Assembly (NCBI GenBank): GCA_020348385.1
Contig: CP070750.1
Span: 2,809,405 to 2,857,966, forward strand
Reading direction: 5' to 3'
Length of the DNA stretch: 48,562 nt
Source of the DNA: Candidatus Aminicenantota bacterium
GTDB taxonomy: Bacteria; Acidobacteriota; Aminicenantia; Aminicenantales; Aminicenantaceae
The notes below the pieces were generated by a model, which did not search any database, was not told the origin of the DNA, and saw only the letters and a list, made by a program, of their open reading frames with translations. Positions within the stretch are counted from its first letter, which is position 1. Every line of letters begins with the position of its first letter. Of this stretch, positions 9,269-18,001 are shown in pieces. Both the position numbers and the translations under genes were made by a program.

Positions 9269-9592
9269 TCAGCTTCCTTTACCTAGTTCAGGGACAGCTT
9301 CCCACAATTGGATCTGGTGCTGACGGGCAGCTTCAAGAGCCTCTTTTCCCTCGAGCGTAAGCCGGTAGTATGACCTGCATCTGCCCCCCCTTTTTGGCAT
9401 TGGATTCGCCGATCGTTTCTTCAGGTATTCTTTGCGAACGAGCTGATCCAGAGCAAAATAAAGTCCTCCCATCGTGTAAGTTCGTCCAAAGATTTTGGAA
9501 ACCTCATGGTTGACGGGAACACCATAGGCGTTATCTTTCAACTTAAGAACAGCGATGAGGATGGCCTCTTCCAGCCGTGTCAGTAAATCCAT
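9269..9592 (-). CDS. PadR family transcriptional regulator (unit A)
   Basis: 107 residues from ATG 9592, which is preceded by GGAGGCAAG; the open frame runs 21 codons further upstream without a ribosome site. It is a short winged-helix PadR of the type dedicated to orphan permeases: LTRLEEAILIAVLKLKDNAYG at the N-terminus forms helix 1, and the wing carries PKRGGRCRSYYRLT. The C-terminal helix is a dimerisation helix ending near W94. It probably represses its own operon with the downstream permease, and is transcribed divergently from a second PadR 146 bases away. The effector is unknown. Confidence 0.9.
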   Translation of the reverse strand: MDLLTRLEEAILIAVLKLKDNAYGVPVNHEVSKIFGRTYTMGGLYFALDQLVRKEYLKKRSANPMPKRGGRCRSYYRLTLEGKEALEAARQHQIQLWEAVPELGKGS

Positions 9593-9669
9593 CTTGCCTC
9601 CATTTCTATTTGATTCCAATATATACGACGCAGGAAACATCCAAAAGGTTGTCAAGATTCAACAACGGA

Positions 9670-9715
9670 TATAGAAAAAAAGCATTTGACTTTTTTGTCT
9701 ATATGTTTTATTTTG
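9670..9715 (+). promoter_or_regulatory. predicted promoter with overlapping inverted repeat, unit B PadR
   Basis: On the plus strand TTGACT (9687-9692) and TATTTT (9710-9715) are spaced 17 bases, a plausible -35/-10 pair 24 bases before the PadR start at 9739. The -35 lies between the arms of an inverted repeat: ATATAGA at 9670-9676 and TCTATAT at 9699-9705. The symmetry extends inward into A-run/T-run arms with a one-base indel. This placement suits a PadR operator. The region lies between two divergent PadR genes, so either or both proteins may bind it. Confidence 0.45.
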
Positions 9716-9738
9716 TAAGGGAAATAATAGCGGAAAAA

Positions 9739-10059
9739 ATGAAATTTTTATCAAGACCGGAAGAAATCATCCTTTTTACGATCTTGAAGTTAAAGGAAGA
9801 TGCCTATTGTGTTCCGATCAGAGAAAAGGCATCAGAAATATCAGGAAAGGAATGGTCTTTCGGGGCTGTTTATGTGCCGCTCCACCGGTTGGAAAAAAAG
9901 GGATTCGTGAAATCCTCTTTTGATGATCCAACGCCCATTCGGGGAGGGAGGAGCAGGCGCATTTACAAAATTACAGCGGCTGGGATTAAGGCTTTGGCTG
10001 AAGTCAGAGAACTTCAAGAAAACATGTGGGCTGAGACTCCGGAATTTTCTCATGAATAA
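9739..10059 (+). CDS. PadR family transcriptional regulator (unit B)
   Basis: 106 residues from ATG 9739; the frame is open 54 codons further upstream but that part covers the promoter region and is not protein-like. The N-terminal helix is MKFLSRPEEIILFTILKLKE, the wing contains IRGGRSRRIYKIT, and a C-terminal amphipathic helix contains W98. The permease ATG at 10052 lies inside the last codons of this gene (8-base overlap), so the two are translationally coupled. It probably represses its own operon through the inverted repeat at 9670-9705. Confidence 0.9.
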   Translation: MKFLSRPEEIILFTILKLKEDAYCVPIREKASEISGKEWSFGAVYVPLHRLEKKGFVKSSFDDPTPIRGGRSRRIYKITAAGIKALAEVRELQENMWAETPEFSHE

Positions 10060-12634
10060 GACGCACCCGCCTCGAATACTTGAACGGCTGCTTGACTACA
10101 TCCTACCTAAATATGTGGGACATACAGCACTGGGTGATTTTGCGGAAGATTATTGTCGCATCGCCGATAAACGGGGAAGGAGCGCTGCTGATTCTTGGTA
10201 TTTACTCCAAATAGCAAAGTCTATCCCTGCATTCGTAATAAATTCCATTCGCTGGGGGTTCGTGATGTTTCGAAACTACATGAAGGTTACCTTGAGGACC
10301 ATTCGAAGGCATAAGGGTTTTTCGTTCATTAATATTGTCGGTCTGGCCGTGGGAATGGCCTGTGTTATCATCATCATGCTTTGGGTCCGGTATGAACTGA
10401 GCTTTGACAGGCATCATCAGAAGGCAGATCGCATTTTCCGCGTGGCATCTGAATCAGAAGCCTACTCTCCTCCGACAAAAATGGTTGTCACACCGCCACC
10501 GATGGCACAAGCACTTATCCAGGAATTCCCTGAGATAGAGACGTCAGCTCGACTTTCCAGAGGAGGCAGAAAAAAACTTTTCTCTTACGGGAATATGCAT
10601 TTTTATGAATCTTTTTTTGCCGTCGATCCCAGTTTCTTTGAAATCTTCACATTCGAATTCGTGGAAGGAGATGCTGATTCAGCATTAGCAGATCCTTATT
10701 CGATTGTTTTGTCTGAAAGCCAAGCTAGAAAATTATTCGGCAGCCAGAATCCTATCGGCCAGATTATTCAATTCGATGAAAAAACGGAATTTACCGTAAC
10801 GGGGATAATTAAAAACATTCCTTCCAATTCTCATCTGAGGAGGGATATTTATATCCCTTTTGAAACTTGGGGAAAGCTTTATGAAGAGCCGCTCCATGCA
10901 TGGCGATACTGGAGCTTTTATACATATGTTTTAACCAGGCCAAATGTGAATATTGCGGAAATCGAGACAAAATTTCCGGCATTTGCGGAAAAACACGGAA
11001 TCCCCAAACAGAAGCTACTCCTTCAGCCCCTTCTCAGCATCCATCTCCACTCGCATTTTCAAGGGGAAATAAGCCCTAACACCCATGTGTCAACGTTGCT
11101 GTTATTCGGATCTATCGCCGTGCTTATTTTGATAATCGCCTGTATCAATTACATGAATTTGACTACCGCTCGATCCAGTGCGCGGCTCAAGGAAGTCGGA
11201 ACACGCAAAGTAGTCGGTGCACACAGAAGTCAGATTTCCCGGCAGTTCTTAGGTGAGTCCATTATCATGGCACTCTTTTCTTTGATCATCTCCCTTTTCC
11301 TGGTTCATCTGTTTCTCCCCTTGTTCAATTCTCTGGCTGAACGGCATTTAGCTTTAAACGGGGATAGTATCCTTCAGATACTTCCCGGAATCGTCTTGTT
11401 GATCTTATTCGTGGGAATGCTAGCAGGCAGTTATCCGGCTATTTTGTTGTCTTCTTTCAAGCCGATAACAGTTTTCAGGGGAGGAGAGAAAAAAGGTTCT
11501 CAGAAGAGAAGACTGCGCAATGTGCTTGTCGTTGCACAGTTTTCTGTCTCGCTCATTCTCATCATCGCTGCCTTCCTTGTTAATAACCAGCTTGATTTCA
11601 TACGGATTAAAGAAATGGGATTCGATAGAAGCCAAATTGTAGTGGTCCCCTTGCACGATAATAAAATCCGTCAAAATGTCGGACCTGTCCTTGAAGAGCT
11701 GAAAAGAAATCCGCAGATTCTTTATGCGGCCTCTTCCATGCATTTGCCAAATCAAGTGGGAGCTTCGACAACGATCAAATGGCCCGGAAAAACAGAAGAT
11801 TCGCAGATTTGGGTCAAAGTCAGTGAGGTCAGTTATGAGTTTACTGAGCTTTACGGGATCAATATTCTTGAAGGGAGAAGTTTTTCGCGGGAATTTCCTT
11901 CTGATGAAAATGGCGCTTTTCTTGTCAACGAGAGTGCTAAAAAAATCATGGGAGACGATTTTCGTTTGGGCATAGGTTTGAGCCATTGGGGAAGACCTGA
12001 GCCCTCAGGACAGATCGTGGGCGTCATGAAGGACTTTCATCTGAATTCGATTCATGAGGAAATCCAACCATTATATATTTACCTGAATCCAAATCGAGGC
12101 CAGCATTTATCCATAAAAATTCAAGGCGGAAGCATCCCGGATACTATCGAACATATTCGGGAGACCATGGAAAATTTCTCCCCCTATTATCCCTTCGATT
12201 ACCGCTTTTTCGATGACGTCTTCAACATGGCCTATATCGAAGAACAAAAAATGGGGAAAATGTTCGGTGTATTTGCATCGATAGCCGTGTTTATTGCCTG
12301 CATGGGGGTATTTGGGCTATCCGCATTTTTGGCCGAACAGAAAAGAAAGGAAATTGGCATCAGGAAGGTACTGGGCGCTTCGGTATCGAAAATCGTTTAT
12401 ATGTTATCTCGAGATCTGATGTGGCTTGTCTTGTTTGCCAATATCATCGGATGGCCGGTTGCCTATTACGCCATGAATCGTTGGCTCCAGAATTTTGCCT
12501 ATCGTACCAATATCCATTTTGGGATTTTCCTTTTATCCTCTGTTCTGATTTTCGCGATTTCCTTTGTTACACTCGGTTACCAGGCCGTTAAGGCAGCCCG
12601 GGTTAATCCCGTGGACTCTCTAAGGTACGAATAA
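10052..12634 (+). CDS. orphan FtsX/MacB-type permease with prefix domain (unit B)
   Basis: 860 residues from ATG 10052. The frame is open further upstream, but this ATG gives the PPRILERLLDYILPKY prefix start seen in the other units and overlaps the PadR stop. The prefix holds LGDFAEDY (about 28-35) and SWY near 48-50. The canonical permease begins at Met72 (MFRNYMK). The first FtsX block has EVGTRK at about 379-384 and the second EIGIRK at about 765-770. The chain ends NPVDSLRYE. It is a diverged paralogue of unit A, not a recent copy, and is transcribed away from it. It ends 4 bases before a convergent lipoprotein gene. Confidence 0.9.
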   Translation: MNKTHPPRILERLLDYILPKYVGHTALGDFAEDYCRIADKRGRSAADSWYLLQIAKSIPAFVINSIRWGFVMFRNYMKVTLRTIRRHKGFSFINIVGLAVGMACVIIIMLWVRYELSFDRHHQKADRIFRVASESEAYSPPTKMVVTPPPMAQALIQEFPEIETSARLSRGGRKKLFSYGNMHFYESFFAVDPSFFEIFTFEFVEGDADSALADPYSIVLSESQARKLFGSQNPIGQIIQFDEKTEFTVTGIIKNIPSNSHLRRDIYIPFETWGKLYEEPLHAWRYWSFYTYVLTRPNVNIAEIETKFPAFAEKHGIPKQKLLLQPLLSIHLHSHFQGEISPNTHVSTLLLFGSIAVLILIIACINYMNLTTARSSARLKEVGTRKVVGAHRSQISRQFLGESIIMALFSLIISLFLVHLFLPLFNSLAERHLALNGDSILQILPGIVLLILFVGMLAGSYPAILLSSFKPITVFRGGEKKGSQKRRLRNVLVVAQFSVSLILIIAAFLVNNQLDFIRIKEMGFDRSQIVVVPLHDNKIRQNVGPVLEELKRNPQILYAASSMHLPNQVGASTTIKWPGKTEDSQIWVKVSEVSYEFTELYGINILEGRSFSREFPSDENGAFLVNESAKKIMGDDFRLGIGLSHWGRPEPSGQIVGVMKDFHLNSIHEEIQPLYIYLNPNRGQHLSIKIQGGSIPDTIEHIRETMENFSPYYPFDYRFFDDVFNMAYIEEQKMGKMFGVFASIAVFIACMGVFGLSAFLAEQKRKEIGIRKVLGASVSKIVYMLSRDLMWLVLFANIIGWPVAYYAMNRWLQNFAYRTNIHFGIFLLSSVLIFAISFVTLGYQAVKAARVNPVDSLRYE

Positions 12635-12638
12635 AGAA

Positions 12639-13796
12639 CTAATATCTTAGACGAACAGCTACGATGAATCCCTCATCTTTCAATTTCAGTGCGTATATAC
12701 ACCCATTCTTGAACTTCAGGGATCTGATAATATGGCCGGGAATTTTTGTCATGAATTGAAAGATTCCCTTAGGTGAAAATACATCATACACGGTCTCTGT
12801 ATTGATTTTTCCAACCCATTTGGGTTGATGATGCTGGATCCAGATATTGTCTTCCTCGTCGATAGATAGGGATTCGAAAACAGGGAAATATGGATTTTGC
12901 ACATAAGGATTTCGGCCTTTCAAGGTAATGTTTGAGATTTGTTCGAGCATTTCCCCTTTGACAGGGATTTTATCGTGGACTTTGCTGAATTTAAATTCCA
13001 ATTCTCCATTGCTACGTAGAACACGGATCTCATAGTCGATACCGACACCCACGATAATCCTGTTTTGCGAATCGATAGCTGTGCGTACAAAATAGGGAAA
13101 ATCATAGCGCAATTGATCGTTCATTAATCGCGCCGGCCAATATTGTTTCTGAGAAAATAGATCCGTCACCTCGCCAGTCTCGCCACAAAAACGCCCGATT
13201 CTGTATTCCTGACTTCCGTCGGATTCATCCCATCCATACCCAATGAGGATCAATCCATCCTTTCCACAGGCCAAAGAAGTGACATAAGACTCCATGCGGA
13301 CAGATTTGATATAATTCCCGCCTCTTGCAAGAAATTCGAATCTTCGTTGATAAGGATCAGCAACGAGAATTCTGTCAATGGAATCAAGCTCCATATTGTT
13401 AGGGCGATCGAACTCTCCAGGTCCCTGTCCCTTCCGGCCGATATTCCCGATAAATTGACCTTCCGGATCATATTTTTTCACCTGGGAATCTCTCATGTCT
13501 AGGATGTAAATATTCCCGTCAGGATCTGCATCGATATCCACAGGAGAATACAGCATATAGTCGTCTTCGCCTTCTTCGACACCAATCCGAAGATCTTCAG
13601 CAAACGCCAGCTCTTTATATGCCGCTTCTGGATTCAAGCGCAGATTTTGAACAACTGTGACGCCATCGATGATTTCCGTTATGTAGGAGGTGGCCTCTTT
13701 TTTAGCACAACACAAGGAAAGAAGAACAACACACAGCACGAACACGATGTTTTTTTTTATTCTCATCCTCATCTTATCAAACATGGAATCCCCCAT
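12639..13796 (-). CDS. 6-bladed beta-propeller lipoprotein
   Basis: 385 residues from ATG 13796; a second in-frame ATG at 13784 follows GGGGGATTCC and could be the true start. A basic N-terminus, a hydrophobic stretch and a CC pair at residues 29-30 suggest a lipoprotein signal with an imperfect lipobox. The mature part has NHL-like blades: DPDGNIYILDMRDSQVKKYD, then GRKGQGPGEFDRP, which is the GxGPGEF signature of bacterial 6-bladed propellers, and later DEEDNIW. Such proteins are periplasmic or surface-bound binding or sensing proteins without known catalysis. It is convergent with permease B and divergent from the sulfatase gene. Confidence 0.82.
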   Translation of the reverse strand: MGDSMFDKMRMRIKKNIVFVLCVVLLSLCCAKKEATSYITEIIDGVTVVQNLRLNPEAAYKELAFAEDLRIGVEEGEDDYMLYSPVDIDADPDGNIYILDMRDSQVKKYDPEGQFIGNIGRKGQGPGEFDRPNNMELDSIDRILVADPYQRRFEFLARGGNYIKSVRMESYVTSLACGKDGLILIGYGWDESDGSQEYRIGRFCGETGEVTDLFSQKQYWPARLMNDQLRYDFPYFVRTAIDSQNRIIVGVGIDYEIRVLRSNGELEFKFSKVHDKIPVKGEMLEQISNITLKGRNPYVQNPYFPVFESLSIDEEDNIWIQHHQPKWVGKINTETVYDVFSPKGIFQFMTKIPGHIIRSLKFKNGCIYALKLKDEGFIVAVRLRY

Positions 13797-13801
13797 CTCT
13801 G

Positions 13802-13829
13802 TTGCATAATTAATCAGATAATGTATAAA
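13802..13829 (+). promoter_or_regulatory. predicted sigma70-type promoter for the sulfatase
   Basis: TTGCAT at 13802-13807 and TATAAA at 13824-13829 are separated by 16 bases and lie 30 bases before the sulfatase ATG, in the 62-base divergent gap. The prediction rests on hexamer match and spacing only. Confidence 0.4.
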
Positions 13830-13858
13830 TAAGCAAGAGAAACAGAGGAGTCAAGAAA

Positions 13859-15451
13859 ATGAGGGAATTCAGCGAAATGTTGAATCGCAGGGATTTTATC
13901 AAGTTAACGGCAGCAGCGGGTATTGCGAGCCTTTTGCCAAGCTGTCGTTCTCCTTCAAGCAATAAGCGTCCCAATGTGCTGTTCGTCATTGTTGACGATC
14001 TGCGTCCTGAATTGGGATGTTATGGCAACACCGAGATTATAACGCCTCATTTTGATCGGTTTGCCCAAGAGTCTGTGGTCTTCAAGAGAGCCTACTGCCA
14101 AGCGGCAGCCTGCGCTCCCTCCAGAGCCAGTGTCATGCTGGGCCAGAGGGCCGAATCAACCCGAGTCTGGAGCCTTGGTGAAAAATTCCGGGAGATCAAT
14201 CCCGATGCTGTAACCATGCCCCAACATTTTCACAAGTTCGGGTATCACACCGTATCCATGGGCAAAATTTTCCACAACCACATGCCGGATCCTGTTTCCT
14301 TCGATGAACCCGATCTCAAGCCGGATCGATACAAAACACCCGAAATGATCGATCGCGATCCTGAATCCTTCTATCATGACGAAGAGCTTAAAAAAGAGCA
14401 TGCTTTGGTCAGAGAAGAAAGGATCAAAAAAAATCCCAATGCCTACTCAGGTGGTTGGGCCTACGGCCGTTCTTGGGAAGCCTATGACGGACCCGATAAT
14501 GCGTTTTACGACGGTGCTCAGACGGACTTGGCCATCGCTAAATTACAAGAACTAAAAGAAAAAAATCAGCCATTCTATTTGGCTGTGGGATATTACAGAC
14601 CTCACCTTCCGTTTGTGGCGCCTAAAAAATACTGGGATCTCTACGACAGGGGAAGCCTTTCCTTGACCTCGAATCCTTATTTGCCCAAAAACTCTCCCCC
14701 TATGGCTATCAATTCGTGCTATGAACTGAATGCCTGCTATGATTTGGAATATGTCCAACATCCGGCCATTTTTCAAATGCCCGAAGAGACTGCCCGGCTG
14801 CTGAAACACGGTTACTATGCCTCGGTTAGTTTTGTCGATGCCTGCTTGGGTAGGTTGATGAACGGATTGAGAGACCTGGGTTTGGATAAAAACACCATCG
14901 TTGTTGTTTGGGGAGACCATGGGTGGAAACTTGGAGAACATGGGAGCTGGTGCAAACAAACCAATTACAACATCGACACACGCGTACCGCTTCTCATCCG
15001 CATTCCAGACGGTTATCATAACGGGCAGTCTTGTGACCAATTGGTGGAATTGGTAGACCTTTTTCCGACACTCTGTGACCTAACAGGAATTGAAATTCCC
15101 GATAGCATGGAGGGGACGAGTCTTAAACCGATGCTGAAGAATCCCGATTTGACATTGAAGTCCGCTGTTTTCAGCCACTATCATCAAAAACCCAGATCCA
15201 CACTGGATGGGAACCGATACATGGGCTATTCCATGGTGACAGCAAGATACCATTATGTGGAGTGGTTTTATTGGGATGATGAAAACAAAATCGTTGGTGA
15301 TCAAGTGGGTGTGGAGCTTTACGATAACCAAGTGGACCCGGACGAAAACATCAACATAGCCGGGCTTCCTGAAAACCAAAAACTTGTGCGGGACCTATCT
15401 CGACAGTTGAAGGCGGGTTGGCGCGCTTCTTTAATACAGATACAGCGATGA
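13859..15451 (+). CDS. Tat-exported type I sulfatase, iduronate-2-sulfatase-like
   Basis: 530 residues, with AGAGGAG 8 bases upstream of ATG 13859. A Tat-like signal (NRRDFIKLTAAAG, residues 9-21) is followed by a possible lipobox ending at Cys29. Catalytic features are NVLFVIVDDLRPE (Asp46-Asp47, metal), CAPSR at 85-89 (Cys85 is the residue converted to formylglycine) and GDHGWKLGEH with Asp353-His354. This arrangement matches the iduronate-2-sulfatase-like group that removes sulfate from polysaccharides or glycosaminoglycans. No formylglycine-generating enzyme is visible in the window. The stop overlaps a possible 49-codon frame and an 18-base palindrome. Confidence 0.9.
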   Translation: MREFSEMLNRRDFIKLTAAAGIASLLPSCRSPSSNKRPNVLFVIVDDLRPELGCYGNTEIITPHFDRFAQESVVFKRAYCQAAACAPSRASVMLGQRAESTRVWSLGEKFREINPDAVTMPQHFHKFGYHTVSMGKIFHNHMPDPVSFDEPDLKPDRYKTPEMIDRDPESFYHDEELKKEHALVREERIKKNPNAYSGGWAYGRSWEAYDGPDNAFYDGAQTDLAIAKLQELKEKNQPFYLAVGYYRPHLPFVAPKKYWDLYDRGSLSLTSNPYLPKNSPPMAINSCYELNACYDLEYVQHPAIFQMPEETARLLKHGYYASVSFVDACLGRLMNGLRDLGLDKNTIVVVWGDHGWKLGEHGSWCKQTNYNIDTRVPLLIRIPDGYHNGQSCDQLVELVDLFPTLCDLTGIEIPDSMEGTSLKPMLKNPDLTLKSAVFSHYHQKPRSTLDGNRYMGYSMVTARYHYVEWFYWDDENKIVGDQVGVELYDNQVDPDENINIAGLPENQKLVRDLSRQLKAGWRASLIQIQR

Positions 15452-15465
15452 TTCGATCGGATCAT
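15448..15465. repeat. 18-base near-perfect palindrome at the sulfatase stop codon
   Basis: ATGATTCGATCGGATCAT is symmetrical at 8 of 9 base pairs, and the ninth would be a G-U pair in RNA. It lies 158 bases before the solo permease. No T-run follows, so it is not an obvious terminator; an operator or mRNA hairpin is possible. Confidence 0.4.
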
Positions 15466-15597
15466 TCAGAGTTGCTCAAGCTGCCTGGAACCTTCGATCA
15501 CCAATACGATAAAAGGGGCCAAGAAAGAAAACTAGGTTTAGTCTGTTTAACTGGGTTGAGGGAACAATTTCAAAATTGGATACGTATTTCAGAGTAA
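15448..15597 (+). CDS. possible small ORF, 49 codons, unrecognised
   Basis: An ATG overlapping the sulfatase TGA (ATGA) opens a 49-codon frame ending in TAA at 15597. The product is hydrophilic, begins MIRSDHSELLKLPG and matches no family I recognise. It does not resemble the prefix domains of the neighbouring permeases. No independent ribosome site is visible and the composition is unconvincing; the 171-base gap may simply be leader for the permease. Kept as a low-confidence entry because coupling by overlap is common in this window. Confidence 0.15.
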   Translation: MIRSDHSELLKLPGTFDHQYDKRGQERKLGLVCLTGLREQFQNWIRISE

Positions 15598-15622
15598 ATG
15601 CGGATAACTCAAGGAGATCCCC

Positions 15623-17998
15623 ATGTTTAAGAGCTATTTCAAGCTGGCTGTTCGTAACCTTTTTAGGCATAAACTCTCATCGTTCATAAACATCGTTGGC
15701 CTTGCTGTAGCTATCGGTTGCAGCATCGTATTCTACATACTCCTGGACAAAGAATACTCCAGTGACCGATTTCACGACAATGTCCAAAAAAATTTCATGA
15801 TCACCTATACTCTCGAAGGTGACGAAGAGGCCAGGAGGTGGGGAGATTCGCCTTTGCCCTTGGGGCCGGTGCTAGCCACAGATTTTCCGCAGATAAAAAG
15901 CTGCGTTCGTATTGCAGACCAAAACGCCAAAGTTACCTATCGGGATAGAGTGTTCGGTGAAACGATCCGATTCGCCGACCCGAATTTCCTCGAAGTGTTC
16001 ACTTTCCCCCTGAAAAAAGGCCAAAGGACCGCACTATCGGACAAAAACGCTTTGGTCCTAAACGAAGACATGGCCATCAAATATTTCGGGGATGAAGATC
16101 CCATCGGTAAGGAACTTCTCTTACTTCTTGGTCCTTCCCAGCAGGACATTTTTGTCGTGAAAGGAGTGGCGAAAAAATTCCCGCACAATGCCAGTTTCAG
16201 TTTTGGCATCTTGGCCTCATTAGAAAAATGGGAGGATCTTCTTGCCAAAGATAAGAACGACTGGACCGAAAGGATAACGGCAACATTTATTCAGGTCACA
16301 GATCCTCAAGATATGACAGTGCTGGCCTCCCAATTGAGCAGGTACAACGACCGTCATAATGCTTCGAACATCGACCGGCCGGTAGCCTCATTTTCTTTTG
16401 AGCCGTTAGCCACACTATCCTGGGAATCTCAAGAAATCGAAAGATCCATATCCTCGGGATCCACACCTCAAGCGCTCATTCTGCTCTTTACTATCGGTCT
16501 TTTTCTCCTCCTGCAAGCCTGTTTCAACTATGTGAACATTGCGCTAGCTTCCGGAACTCGCCGACACAAAGAAATCGGTATCCGGAAAGTTATCGGGTGC
16601 CACAAACGCCAGCTTGTCTGCCAATTTTTAGGAGAAAATCTTCTTTTGTGCTTGATGGCTCTATTTGTCGGACTGATCTTGACCGAATTCCTGCTTCTTC
16701 CTGGATTAATGGAAATCATGGGTAACACCGAGAAATTGACACTTGTGGATTTGATTGGGAATTGGCGCCTTTGGATGTTTTTTGTGATTCTCCTCCTGTT
16801 TACCGGGTTCGGGGCGGGTGCCTATCCTGCTCTGGTCATATCCCGGCTGCAACCTGTAAGTATCATAAGCGATAAGATCAAAATATCGGGAAAAAAAAGA
16901 TTCACCGGCGTATTGCTTTCGGTGCAGTTCGGGATAGCCTTTATCATCATCTGCATGGTCGTGACTTTTTTACAAAATAACCGATACCAAATGAAACGTG
17001 ATTGGGGATATGACAAGGAACATGTGATCAACATTCGTCTTGAAAAAGGAGAGCAGTTCGGGATTCTCAGAAACAGTGCCATCCGAAATCCTGATGTGAT
17101 CAAGATAGCTGGCTCGGCAAACGCTGTCGGCCGCTCCGGAGAACAGGCCGTCATCGAATTCGAGGCAAAAAAATATGAAGCGCTGCGGCTGGATACAGGA
17201 ATCGATTATCTGCAAACCCTGGGCATACGCTTGAAGGAAGGTCGATTATTCCATCCGGACCTGCTCACTGATAAGGATTCATCGATACTCGTAAATGAGC
17301 GGTTTATGAATGAGATGGGCTGGCAATACGGACCTGGCCACGTTGTGCGCTATGAAAACAATCTCTATAATGTTATCGGCGTTGTCGAGGATTTTCATCA
17401 CGAATTTTTCTTCGAGGAAATTAAGCCTATCTTTTTCCGCCTGGTACCAGAGGATGATTACCGCTTCCTTTCGATTAGGGTGAAATCTGGATCTGGTATC
17501 CGGTCCGCTGCCACACTCCAGGAAACATGGCATCTGCTCTTCCCCGATTCTGAGTATTCTTCTTTCTTTCAAGACAGTGTATTCGATCGAGGGCATCAAA
17601 ATAACATGACTATCACCAAAATATTCACAGCCACTGCCATCATTACCTTGATTATTTCGTGTATGGGACTTTTTGGGCTGGTGACATTGATGATATCCCG
17701 GCGTATGAAGGAGCTCAGCATCCATAAAGTGCTTGGGGCGTCCTCATTTCAAATAGCCAATCTTATAGCCAGGAGGTTTATTCTGCTCACAATGGTATCC
17801 ATCTTCCTCGGACTTCCTTTGAGCTACTTTTTACTTCAATTCATGCTCGATGGTATTTACAGATACCACATGTCGCTGGGGGCCATTCCGTTTGTCTTGG
17901 CCACACTGGTTGTTCTTGCTGCTGCCGTTTCTACTATTGCCACACAGGTGTACAAGGCCTCTGTCAGGGATCCCATAGATGCCATTCGGTATGAGTAG
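15623..17998 (+). CDS. FtsX/MacB-type permease without prefix domain or PadR partner
   Basis: 791 residues, with AAGGAGATCCCC directly before ATG 15623, the clearest ribosome site of the permeases. It starts MFKSYFKLAVRN, which is where the other paralogues begin after their prefix. Both duplicated halves are present: EIGIRK at about 316-321 and the degenerate ELSIHK at about 696-701. The chain ends DPIDAIRYE. It follows the sulfatase on the same strand and is not next to any regulator or ATPase. This is the ordinary MacB-like layout and may need a trans-encoded ATPase, or be an orphan. Cargo unknown. Confidence 0.88.
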   Translation: MFKSYFKLAVRNLFRHKLSSFINIVGLAVAIGCSIVFYILLDKEYSSDRFHDNVQKNFMITYTLEGDEEARRWGDSPLPLGPVLATDFPQIKSCVRIADQNAKVTYRDRVFGETIRFADPNFLEVFTFPLKKGQRTALSDKNALVLNEDMAIKYFGDEDPIGKELLLLLGPSQQDIFVVKGVAKKFPHNASFSFGILASLEKWEDLLAKDKNDWTERITATFIQVTDPQDMTVLASQLSRYNDRHNASNIDRPVASFSFEPLATLSWESQEIERSISSGSTPQALILLFTIGLFLLLQACFNYVNIALASGTRRHKEIGIRKVIGCHKRQLVCQFLGENLLLCLMALFVGLILTEFLLLPGLMEIMGNTEKLTLVDLIGNWRLWMFFVILLLFTGFGAGAYPALVISRLQPVSIISDKIKISGKKRFTGVLLSVQFGIAFIIICMVVTFLQNNRYQMKRDWGYDKEHVINIRLEKGEQFGILRNSAIRNPDVIKIAGSANAVGRSGEQAVIEFEAKKYEALRLDTGIDYLQTLGIRLKEGRLFHPDLLTDKDSSILVNERFMNEMGWQYGPGHVVRYENNLYNVIGVVEDFHHEFFFEEIKPIFFRLVPEDDYRFLSIRVKSGSGIRSAATLQETWHLLFPDSEYSSFFQDSVFDRGHQNNMTITKIFTATAIITLIISCMGLFGLVTLMISRRMKELSIHKVLGASSFQIANLIARRFILLTMVSIFLGLPLSYFLLQFMLDGIYRYHMSLGAIPFVLATLVVLAAAVSTIATQVYKASVRDPIDAIRYE

Positions 17999-18001
17999 TG
18001 A

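Noticed and set aside
11420..11986. 188-codon minus-strand frame inside permease B
   Set aside because: Antisense shadow; the plus-strand frame has full permease motifs.
9269..12634. Units A and B as a recent inverted duplication
   Set aside because: The proteins share architecture but differ along most of their length, as do their PadRs; no long identical DNA is seen.
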